Positions 7,790 through 16,886 of a DNA stretch of 64,000 nucleotides are shown here, one piece after another (position 1 is the first letter of the stretch; the number at the start of each line of letters is the position of its first letter). The notes beneath the pieces are model-generated. The model worked only from the letters and a program-made list of their open reading frames with translations. It had not been told where the DNA came from and did not search any database. Where the stretch lies: positions 24,581,369 through 24,645,368 of the forward strand of contig CM054114.1 in the NCBI GenBank assembly GCA_028673005.1. The letters run 5' to 3'. This stretch comes from Tanypteryx hageni. Taxonomy: Eukaryota; Arthropoda; Insecta; Odonata; Petaluridae. The translations under genes and the position numbers were made by a program.

Positions 7790-9608
7790 TTACTTATGTT
7801 TTTCATTGAAACATTCTAAACACATCGTCGGCTGTCCATCGCAGTCTTTGCAGAATGTTTTTACTTTTTTTGCTTTCGCTTTTGCATCACTCACTCCTTT
7901 ATTCCTACGATGTTTTTCATAGCAGCCGATACATCTCTTTCTACAATCTCTGGCTAACCCTTGATATGTTCCTAGACTAAGCACTACTTTCTTCTTGGTC
8001 TTCCTAGCTTTATCACCACCAACGGCACCACTGCTTTCACCATTATCTCGAGTAAGCCCATAAATAATATTTTCCCTAAAAGTGAGCATGTCCATTTTTT
8101 TCTCATTCCCTCCGTATTTGTTATAAATCACCCATGCATTCACCACACACGTTCCAAGAAGAAGTTCTATTGCTACCTTTTTATACCACTTCATCGTTCT
8201 TCTTATGCAGGTATAATAAGAGGACATTTGGTCGGAAACATCAACACCCTTTTTGGCAAAATTATAATCCATCACAGACGATGGCTTCATTTTTCTTTCA
8301 CCTTTCCATGACTTAGACGCTGATGGAACTAGAATGTCCGTATGTGCTGGATCCGAAGAAATCATAAGCACTGGTCTCTTATGTTGCCATTTCATCACTC
8401 TTACACCATTCTTTTCCTTCACGAAAATCTCTCCACTTTTCAGTTTTTTTGCGCATACCTCTTTTGGATTTCCCCGTCTATTTTGTCTTAGTGTTCCACA
8501 GACATAGGTCTTTTTCTTTAGTAACTCTTCACAGAGAGATACGCTTGTATAAAAATTATCTATATACAAAGTCCTACCTCAGTTCAAAATTCCCGCAGTC
8601 AACTCCAGCACCACTTTTTCGGCGTGTCCTTTCCCACTTCTATCTGGGTTTTTATTTTTGCCTGTGTAAATCTTCAAGTTATAAGTATAAGCCTCATGTG
8701 TGCACAGTTTGTAGCACTTCACACCATACTTATTTGCTTTTCCAGGGAGATACTGACGAAATATCAATCTGCCGCTCCAGGGCACCATTGATTCATCAAA
8801 GACGATTTTTTCACCAGGAGTAATTGTAGACTGAAATTTTCTGCAAATCAAATCAAGCAATGGCTTGATTTTGGACAATCTACTTTCACTTGTATCAGCT
8901 CAATTATCATTGAAATTTATTTATTTATTTTATATCAGTTCATAAACAGCCGTTAACGGCCTTTTACAATGAGCGTAATAACTTGAACAAAGACGAACAC
9001 ATACAACCATGCCCTCGGCAGGATTCGAACCCGCGACCTTAGCATTGGGAGCCAGACACGCTAACCACCCCTCTACCAAGGCCGGCACTTCAGAAGCATC
9101 TCAAACCGATCACGTTTCGTATGAAGTCATTCCGGTATAAAGGTTTGTAGGACCAATAAAAACGCATTTTAGGTAGATGGTTTACACCCATAGCCGTCAG
9201 AACTGTTATGAAATTTTTCATTTCACTTGATGATGTTTCCTTCCATTTTTTCATTATGGATCTTCTCTTAGGGACTTCAGATGCTAAGTACTGTCTTGCG
9301 TATCTGTTTGTCTCTGTTACTAGTAGATCCAAAAGATCGTCATTCAGAAAATGTTCATATGAGCGTGTCGGATCAGCAAAATCCTTCTCAATCAGCAAAC
9401 CATCTTAACCTGTGTAGGAAAAAGGACGACCAACATTCGAGCAATCTCCCCACAAGTCTGGTACATTTTCTATATCATCGATGTCTTCGGATGATGCTTC
9501 TTCGATGCCTTCAGATTCTGATGAGGATAAATCACTTTCTACTTCTGATGGCTTGTAGGAAGATTCAGAGTCAAGGTAACTTGACATTGAAATGTCAGAA
9601 TCAGGCAT
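7790..9608 (-). pseudogene. piggyBac transposase, multiply inactivated
   Basis: DDD-type transposase that would cut and paste at TTAA. The minus-strand ATG at 9608 begins MPDSD, followed by an acidic Ser/Glu-rich N-terminus. An in-frame TAA lies at 9407-9405. The frame then resumes (ADPTRSYEHFLNDDLLDLL) to RNDFIRNV, where about 10 bp are missing before DRFEMLLK near 9113. A SINE follows (8915-9086), then a TGA near 8900 and ADTSESRLSKIKPLLDL. Catalytic residues remain: Asp in VFDESMVPWSGRL (near 8796), Asp in LYIDNFYTS (near 8559), and Asp in KKGVDVSDQ (near 8241). An in-frame TGA at 8581-8579 separates the first two. The C-terminus keeps a Cys-rich zinc domain (CRKRCIGCYEKH, then CKDC and CLEC). 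It has at least four lesions and is dead. Confidence 0.93.
8915..9086 (-). mobile_element. tRNA-derived SINE inside the transposase
   Basis: On the minus strand the element starts at 9086 (GCCGGCC) with a tRNA-like head of about 76 bp. It has an A box (TGGTAGAGGGG) and a B box (GGTTCGAATCC, 9021-9031), the split promoter of RNA polymerase III. A tRNA-unrelated body follows and it ends in an AAAT-type tail near 8915. The acceptor arms no longer pair well, so this is not a working tRNA gene. It splits the transposase between LLK and FNDN. I see no target-site duplication; a local deletion may have removed it. The SINE family is not identified. Confidence 0.82.
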
Positions 9609-9786
9609 GGTATAGAAAAAAGTAACTTTAGATAGAGAATAACACACTGACTTTCTAGAAACTCAATGAGAACGCAATGACACTCGAAGAAAAACAGCTA
9701 AAGACTGATGTGTAGGATGGTGCACTGGAAGAAAGAGAGGAAGGGAAATAAGCCAAGGGACGAAATTCCTGAAACCAATTTGGGAA
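9609..9786. other. piggyBac 5' flank, upstream of transposase start
   Basis: The sequence between the transposase ATG and the 159-bp tandem repeat. It should contain the 5' leader and promoter, but no clear TATA box or start element can be singled out. Confidence 0.4.
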
Positions 9787-10222
9787 TGGGAAAACGGTCG
9801 ACATGTAATAAAAAGATGCTGCTTTGCAAACAATAAATGGCACGTGTGTTGCGCGAAAATTTGGGTAACCGATTTCCAAAAATGCGGCGGCCGAGGACGA
9901 GAAAAACTGCAAGATTACTCATTTCAAAGAGCGCATCTTAGGCATGGGAAAAAAGGTCGACATGTAATAAAAAGAAGCCGCTTTGCAAACAATAAATGGC
10001 ACGTGCGTTGCGCGAATATTTGGGTAACCGATTTCCAAAAATGCGGCGGCCGAGGACGAGAAAAACTGCAAGATTACTCATTTCAAAGAGCGCATCTTAG
10101 GCATGGGAAAAAAGGTCGACATGTAATAAAAAGAAGCCGCTTTGCAAACAATAAATGGCACGTGTGTTGCGCGAAAATTTGGGTAACGGATTTCCAAAAA
10201 TGCGGCAGCACAGGACGAGTAA
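9787..10222. repeat. 159-bp tandem repeat in the transposon, about 2.7 copies
   Basis: GGTCGACATGTAATAAAAAG recurs at 9796, 9955 and 10114, exactly 159 bp apart (the first copy has GATG, the others GAAG, just after). Each unit continues with GGCACGTG and GGGTAAC, then an ATGCGGCGGCCGAGG-like segment that is altered in the last unit (GCAGCACAGG). It lies in the promoter side of the element. The palindromes GTCGAC and CACGTG recur once per unit. The open frames across it are a by-product of 159 being a multiple of 3. Confidence 0.88.
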
Positions 10223-10696
10223 AACTGTAAGTGGACGCCTTGGCTGAGGAACTTCCCCTGCCCCGTCCGGCCGTAGAGCCTCGCCATAAACCCAAGGCGT
10301 GGGTAAACGTATTTTTTAGGGGCCTGGAACGCCTTCCCGATGAAGTGGTTGTATCGAGAGAAATAACGTGAAAGTGACCTTGAAAATTAGTGAATATATT
10401 TATTACTTTTTGTACATTTTTACGTTTATATAATTCTGATATTCCCCATTATAATATCTCAGCCCTAGATTTTATCATCTGTGTTTTGTAAATAGTATAA
10501 ATAAAAAATTATTAGGAGAAAATTATAATAACATGTTTGTATTGCGTGATTGCATACCTCTTAAGGTAAAACCAATAAAAACTTATTTAGACGCCTCACA
10601 AGCATTGGAAATTTAAAAAAAACATTTTTCAACATTAAAGAAACTCTATTTCTTAATTTAAACAAAAAAATCAAAAATGAATTTTTATTGCATTTT
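10223..10696. other. piggyBac right internal region, no gene seen
   Basis: About 470 bp. The first 100 bp are GC-rich (CCCCGTCCGGCCG) and the rest AT-rich. I find no coding region, RNA gene or recognisable repeat here. Confidence 0.45.
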
Positions 10697-10742
10697 ACGC
10701 CTGTGGGCATGGAGAGCAAAAATAGCTTACGTCGCGAATGTG
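10697..10742 (-). repeat. piggyBac right end: inner repeat and terminal repeat
   Basis: Inner repeat half at 10697-10708 and the 13-bp terminal repeat at 10730-10742, followed at once by the duplicated TTAA at 10743. The right end lacks the palindromes seen at the left end, so the two ends are asymmetric. Confidence 0.82.
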
Positions 10743-11033
10743 TTAAGAGAATCCTAGGTACTGCCGCCCCTTAAGAGAATCCTAGTTACTGCCGCCCCTT
10801 AAGAGAATTCTAGGTACAGCCGCCCCTTAAGAGAATCCTAGGTACTGCCGCCCCTTAAGAGAATCCTAGGTACTGCCGCCCTTTAAGAGAATCCTAGGTA
10901 CTGCCGCCCCTTAAGAGAATCCTAGGTACTGCCGCCTTTTTAAGAGAATACTATGTACTACCGCCCCTTAAGAGAATCCTAGGTACTGCCGCCCCTAAAG
11001 AGAATCCTAGGTACCGCCGCCCCTTAAGAGAAT
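10743..11033. repeat. 28-bp satellite array, block 4
   Basis: About 10 monomers continuing block 3 after the transposon, beginning with the second TTAA. It ends with the same pre-numt string (TTTTTAAG to GGTACCGCC) as block 1. Confidence 0.97.
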
Positions 11034-12044
11034 TAAATATAATACCTACATAATATAAAAAACTAAAAATACGCAATAATCCATATCCACCTAATTTTAA
11101 TAAAACCCCTGCTAAAATTATAGAACCAGATACAGGGGCTTCAACATGAGACTTAGGTAATCATAAATGAAAAATGAACATAGGTATTTTTACTAAAAAA
11201 GCAAAAATTAAAGAAATATATAAATAAAAACTAAAATTAAATTGTTGAATAGAAAAAAACAAAAATATTTCATGTATCAAAAGAATAATAAATATTAAAG
11301 ATAGAAATTAATAAGGGTAATGAAGCAAATAAAGTATAAAACAACAAATAAATTCCTGCTTGTATACGTTCAGGTTGATAACCTCAACCTAAAATCAAAA
11401 AGAATGTGGGAATTAATGATCTTTCAAAAAAGAAATAAAATATAAAAAGTCTATTTCTTATAAAAGTTAATATTAAAAATATCAACAAAAAAATATTTGT
11501 TAATATAAATAAAATAATAAAATTTTTATTTATATAATAGATATTATAGCCAATAACATTAAACAACAAATCCAAAATCTAAGTAAAATTAATCCATATC
11601 TTAAAACATCCTCACCCAAATAATAACCCATATTACAAAAATAAGAAGTTATATATCCTTCAACCAAAAAAAGGAAAGAACCTAAAAACAATAAACAAAC
11701 TATATTTCAATAACTAGCTAAAAAGGACAAGGGGATCAAAAAGATTACAAACAAAATAAATTTTAACATTGAAGTATATTAAAAGCACTAAAAAAATCAT
11801 TACCATAAGTACCAATTATTGAAACCAAAATAGAAAGACCTAAAGCACCCTCACAAACACCAAAATTCAAAAAATATATTAAAAAATATAAATCATAAAA
11901 TTCCCATAAAAGAATAAAAAACAAGAAATAAAATAAACTAAGAACAATAAATTCCAATCTTAATAAAGTTGAAAGTAAGTGTTTACGCTTAGAAATGAAA
12001 GCCCAAACTCCCCCTCCAGCAAGCACAAAAAAAAACAAAATAAT
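11034..12044 (-). pseudogene. nad4/nad4L: nad4 fragment and full nad4L, copy 3
   Basis: The middle of nad4 is better preserved than in copies 1 and 2: a standard-code frame of 63 codons (11384-11575) covers the stretch from after the shared frameshift to the TGA (Trp) of GWGYQ. nad4L is open but reads GNDFF in place of GNDYF, as in copy 6. Confidence 0.92.
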
Positions 12045-12229
12045 AAAAGGTTAACATTAGTTTCAGTAGTTTATAAAACATTGGTCTTGTAAACCAAAAT
12101 AGGGATATTAAATCCCCTAAAACTCTTAATATTTAATACCCCCCCCCCCATTAATTATTAATCAGAGAAGAACTCCATACAATCATCATTAATCTCCAAA
12201 ATTAATATCTTAATTAAACTATTCTCTGT

Positions 12230-12910
12230 ATCAGACAAATTCTTTATATATTTCTAGCAGCATTAAATAATTTTCTATTTACTAAAATAAATCACCCTAT
12301 AAATATAGGTATTATTTTACTATTACAAACATTATTAATATGTTTAGTAACAGGTTGTATATCCCAAACAGCCTGATTTTCATATATTTTATTTCTTGTT
12401 TTTTTGGGTGGCATACTAGTTCTTTTTATTTATATAACAAGAATTGCTTCAAATGAAATTTTTCAAAAAAGAAATTATTTATTATTATATATATTATTTT
12501 CAACAATTTCTTTTATTATTTTATTATTTATTTTATTTATAGATCCTGTAATAACATCTTTTAATAGAACTGGTGAAACTTTATCATTTATAAGAATTAT
12601 TTTAATTGTTATCACCACTGTAATTATATCAATTTCATCTTTTATTTCCAAAAAATCCGTAATTGACCGAGAAAAAATATCTCCATTTGAATGCGGATTT
12701 GATCCATTTACAACTGCACGAATTCCCTTCTCTTTACGATTCTTCTTAATTGCAGTAATCTTCTTAATTTTTAATGTAGAAATTGCCTTATTATTACCAA
12801 TAATAATAGTAATATAAGAATATCAAATATCAAAACTTGAATATGAATTTCAAGAATCTTTTTTATTATTTTATTACTGGGATTATATCATGAATGAAAT
12901 TGTACAATTG
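12230..12910 (+). pseudogene. nad6/nad3: nad6-nad3 fusion, copy 3
   Basis: Has ILFIDP in nad6, and a private Gly-to-Arg change (TTARIPFSL) in the most conserved part of nad3, which fits absence of selection. Confidence 0.92.
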
Positions 12911-13035
12911 TATCCTGTGGCGTCTGTGTTGCAGTATCACTTCCAAACTCACTATAATCTACTGATAACGGCGAAAAGTTATAAACAGAAATTTCAGTTA
13001 CTCAATCTAAAATTACAGCTTATTTTGTGAACTGA

Positions 13036-14885
13036 CCTAGGTACTGCCGACCCTCAAGAGAATCATATTTACTGCCGCCCCTTAAGAGAATCCTAGGTAC
13101 TGCCGCGTTTTTAAGAGAATACTATGTACTACCGCCCCTTAAGAGAATCCTAGGTACTGCCGCCCCTAAAGAGAATCCTAGGTACCGCCGCCCCTTAAGA
13201 GAATCCTAGGTACTGCCGACCCTTAAGAGAATCCCAGGTACTGTCGCCCCTTAAGAGAATCCTAGTTACTGCCGCCCCTTAAGAGAATCCTAGGTACTGC
13301 AGCCCCTTAAGAGAATCCTAGGTACTGCCGCCCCTTAAGAGAATCCTAGTTACTGACGCCCCTTAAGAGAATCCTAGGTACTGCCGCCCATTAAGAGAAT
13401 CCTTGGTACTGCCGCCCCTTAAGAGAATCCCAGGTACTGTCGCCCCTTAAGAGAATCCTAGTTACTGCAGCCCCTTAAGAGAATCCTAGGTACTGTCGCC
13501 CCTTAAGAGAATCCTAGGTACCGCCGCCCCTTAAGAGAATCCTAGGTACTGCCGACCCTTAAGAGAATCCCAGGTACTGTCGCCCCTTAAGAGAATCCTA
13601 GTTACTGCCGCCCCTTAAGAGAATCCTAGGTACTGCAGCCCCTTAAGAGAATCCTAGGTACTGCCGCCCCTTAAGAGAATCCTAGTTACTGACGCCCCTT
13701 AAGAGAATCCTAGGTACTGCCGCCCCTTAAGAGAATCCTTGGTACTGCCGCCCCTTAAGAGAATCCCAGGTACTGTCGCCCCTTAAGAGAATCCTAGTTA
13801 CTGCAGCCCCTTAAGAGAATCCTAGGTACTGCCGCCCCTTAAGAGAATCCTAGGTACTGCCGCCCCTTAAGAGAATCCTAGGTACTGCCGCCCCTTAAGA
13901 GAATCCTTGGTACTGCCGCCCCTTAAGAGAATCCCAGGTACTGTCGCCCCTTAAGAGAATCCTATTTACTGCCGCCCCTTAAGAGAATCCTAGGTACTGC
14001 CGCCCCTTAAGAGAATCCCAGTTACTGCCGCCCCTTAAGAGAATCCTAGGTACTGCCGCCCCTTAAGAGAATCCTAGGTACCGCCGCCCCTTAAGAGAAT
14101 CCTAGGTACTGCCGCCCCTTAAGAGAATCCCAGGTACTGTCGCCCCTTAAGAGAATCCTAGTTACTGCCGCCCCTTAAGAGAATCTTAGGTACTGCAGCC
14201 CCTTAAGAGAATCCTAGGTACTGTCGCCCCTTAAGAGAATCCTAGTTACTGCCGCCCCTTAAGAGAATCCTAGGTACTGCCGCCCCTTAAGAGATTCCTT
14301 GGTACTGCCGCCCCTTAAGAGAATCCCAGGTACTGTCGCCCCTTAAGAGAATCCTAGTTACTGCCGCCCCTTAAGAGAATCCTAGGTACTGCCGCCCCTT
14401 AAGAGAATCCCAGTTACTGCCGCCCCTTAAGAGAATCCCAGTTACTGCCGCCCCTTAAGAGAATCCTAGTGACTGCCGCCCCTTATGAGAATCCTAGGTA
14501 CTGCAGCCCCTTAAGAGAATCCTAGGTACTTCCGCCCCTTAAGAGAATCCTAGGTACTGCCGCCCCTTAAGAGAATCCTAGGTACTGCAGCCCCTTAAGA
14601 GAATCCCATTTACTGCCGCCCCTTAAGAGAATCCTAGGTACTGCCGCCCCTTAAGAGAATCCTAGGTACTGCCGCCCCTTAAGAGAATTCTAGGTACAGC
14701 CGCCCCTTAAGAGAATACTAGGTACTGCCGCCCCTTAAGAGAATCCTAGGTACTGCCGCCCCTTAAGAGAATCCTAGGTACTGCCGCCTTTTTAAGAGAA
14801 TACTATGTACTACCGCCCCTTAAGAGAATCCTAGGTACTGCCGCCCCTAAAGAGAATCCTAGGTACTGCCGCCCCTTAAGAGAAT
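13036..14885. repeat. 28-bp satellite array, block 5
   Basis: 1,850 bp, 66 monomers. From about 13,412 to its end it is the first copy of a 5,394-bp tandem duplication. The markers GAATCTTAGG at 14181 and TACTTCCGCC at 14527 recur at 19575 and 19921. Confidence 0.97.
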
Positions 14886-15896
14886 TAAATATAATACCTA
14901 CATAATATAAAAAACTAAAAATACGCAATAATCCATATCCACCTAATTTTAATAAAACCCCTGCTAAAATTATAGAACCAGATACAGGGGCTTCAACATG
15001 AGACTTAGGTAATCATAAATGAAAAATGAACATAGGTATTTTTACTAAAAAAGCAAAAATTAAAGAAATATATAAATAAAAACTAAAATTAAATTGTTGA
15101 ATAGAAAAAAACAAAAACATTTCATGTATCAAAAGAATAATAAATATTAAAGATAGAAATTAATAAGGGTAATGAAGCAAATAAAGTATAAAACAACAAA
15201 TAAATTCCTGCTTGTATACGTTCAGGTTGATAACCTCAACCTAAAATCAAAAAGAATGTGGGAATTAATGATCTTTCAAAAAAGAAATAAAATATAAAAA
15301 GTCTATTTCTTATAAAAGTTAATATTAAAAATATCAACAAAAAAATATTTGTTAATATAAATAAAATAATAAAATTTTTATTTATATAATAGATATTATA
15401 GCCAATAACATTAAACAACAAATCCAAAATCTAAGTAAAATTAATCCATATCTTAAAACATCCTCACCCAAATAATAACCCATATTACAAAAATAAGAAG
15501 TTATATATCCTTCAACCAAAAAAAGGAAAGAACCTAAAAACAATAAACAAACTATATTTCAATAACTAGCTAAAAAGGACAAGGGGATCAAAAAGATTAC
15601 AAACAAAATAAATTTTAACATTGAAGTATATTAAAAGCACTAAAATAATCATTACCATAAGTACCAATTATTGAAACCAAAATAGAAAGACCTAAAGCAC
15701 CCTCACAAACACCAAAATTCAAAAAATATATTAAAAAATATAAATCATAAAATTCCCATAAAAGAATAAAAAACAAGAAATAAAATAAACTAAGAACAAT
15801 AAATTCCAATCTTAATAAAGTTGAAAGTAAGTGTTTACGCTTAGAAATGAAAGCCCAAACTCCCCCTCCAGCAAGCACAAAAAAAAACAAAATAAT
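14886..15896 (-). pseudogene. nad4/nad4L: nad4 fragment and full nad4L, copy 4
   Basis: nad4 has the conserved Leu-Leu state (CAATAA) and the 2-bp loss. The 63-codon central frame is 15236-15427. nad4L is open with the common sequence GNDYFSAF. Confidence 0.92.
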
Positions 15897-16080
15897 AAAA
15901 GGTTAACATTAGTTTCAGTAGTTTATAAAAACATTGGTCTTGTAAACCAAAATAGGGATATTAAATCCCCTAAAACTCTTAATATTTAATACCCCCCCCC
16001 ATTAATTATTAATCAGAGAAGAACTCCATACAATCATCATTAATCTCCAAAATTAATATCTTAATTAAACTATTCTCTGT

Positions 16081-16761
16081 ATCAGACAAATTCTTTATAT
16101 ATTTCTAGCAGCATTAAATAATTTTCTATTTACTAAAATAAATCACCCTATAAATATAGGTATTATTTTACTATTACAAACATTATTAATATGTTTAGTA
16201 ACAGGTTGTATATCCCAAACAGCCTGATTTTCATATATTTTATTTCTTGTTTTTTTGGGTGGCATACTAGTTCTTTTTATTTATATAACAAGAATTGCTT
16301 CAAATGAAATTTTTCAAAAAAGAAATTATTTATTATTATATATATTATTTTCAACAATTTCTTTTATTATTTTATTATTTATTTTATTTATAGATCCTGT
16401 AATAACATCTTTTAATAGAACTGGTGAAACTTTATCATTTATAAGAATTATTTTAATTGTTATCACCACTGTAATTATATCAATTTCATCTTTTATTTCC
16501 AAAAAATCCGTAATTGACCGAGAAAAAATATCTCCATTTGAATGCGGATTTGATCCATTTACAACTGCAGGAATTCCCTTCTCTTTACGATTCTTCTTAA
16601 TTGCAGTAATCTTCTTAATTTTTAATGTAGAAATTGCCTTATTATTACCAATAATAATAGTAATATAAGAATATCAAATATCAAAACTTGAATATGAATT
16701 TCAAGAATCTTTTTTATTATTTTATTACTGGGATTATATCATGAATGAAATTGTACAATTG
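16081..16761 (+). pseudogene. nad6/nad3: nad6-nad3 fusion, copy 4
   Basis: The open frame 16255-16668 represents the majority sequence of the window ([15 protein letters not shown]), with the same nad3 frameshift. Confidence 0.92.
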
Positions 16762-16886
16762 TATCCTGTGGCGTCTGTGTTGCAGTATCACTTCCAAACT
16801 CACTATAATCTACTGATAACGGCGAAAAGTTATAAACAGAAATTTCAGTTACTCAATCTAAAATTACAGCTTATTTTGTGAACTGA

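Larger units (their letters stand above)
7255..10742 (-). mobile_element. piggyBac-family DNA transposon, defective
   Basis: 3,488-bp element with TTAA on both sides (7251-7254 and 10743-10746). Terminal inverted repeats of 13 bp match with one mismatch: CACGTTCGCGACG at 7255 and the complement of CGTCGCGAATGTG at 10730-10742. An internal inverted repeat of 12 bp with one mismatch (7300-7311 and 10697-10708) lies about 45 and 34 bp from the ends, resembling the asymmetric inner repeats of piggyBac. Removing the element and one TTAA restores a perfect satellite monomer. It encodes one transposase on the minus strand, ruined by stops, a deletion and a SINE. It also carries triple palindromes at one end and a 159-bp repeat near the other. 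Confidence 0.94.
11034..13035 (+). repeat. numt copy 3 (full)
   Basis: Map: nad4 11034-11769 (-), nad4L 11763-12044 (-), trnT 12059-12124 (+, one A lost from the D-arm loop run), trnP 12163-12228 (-), nad6 from 12230 and nad3 to about 12910 (+), tail 12911-13035. Poly-C is 11, the longest. nad4 has the CAATAA state and the 2-bp loss. Confidence 0.96.
14886..16886 (+). repeat. numt copy 4 (full)
   Basis: Map: nad4 14886-15621 (-), nad4L 15615-15896 (-), trnT 15911-15977 (+), trnP 16014-16079 (-), nad6 from 16081 and nad3 to about 16761 (+), tail 16762-16886. Poly-C is 9. It shares with copy 5 alone the change ACAAAAACATTTC in nad4 near 15115. Copies 4 and 5 are near-identical and lie in the 5,394-bp duplication. 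Confidence 0.96.

Noticed and set aside
8134..8316. Plus-strand open frames at 8134-8316, 8449-8823, 9208-9408 and 9281-9625
   Set aside because: They lie antisense to the recognisable piggyBac transposase and have no similarity I recognise.
9011..9086. A functional nuclear tRNA gene on the minus strand
   Set aside because: A and B boxes are good but the acceptor arms do not pair, and a SINE body and AAAT tail follow, so it is a SINE head.
9844..10230. 128-codon plus-strand frame and minus-strand frames over 9655-10295
   Set aside because: They are produced by a 159-bp tandem repeat whose period is a multiple of 3; the protein is just the repeat translated.
11384..11575. 63-codon minus-strand frame as a small gene (recurs in most copies)
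   Set aside because: It is the stretch of nad4 between an apparent 1-bp frameshift and a TGA that codes Trp in mitochondria.
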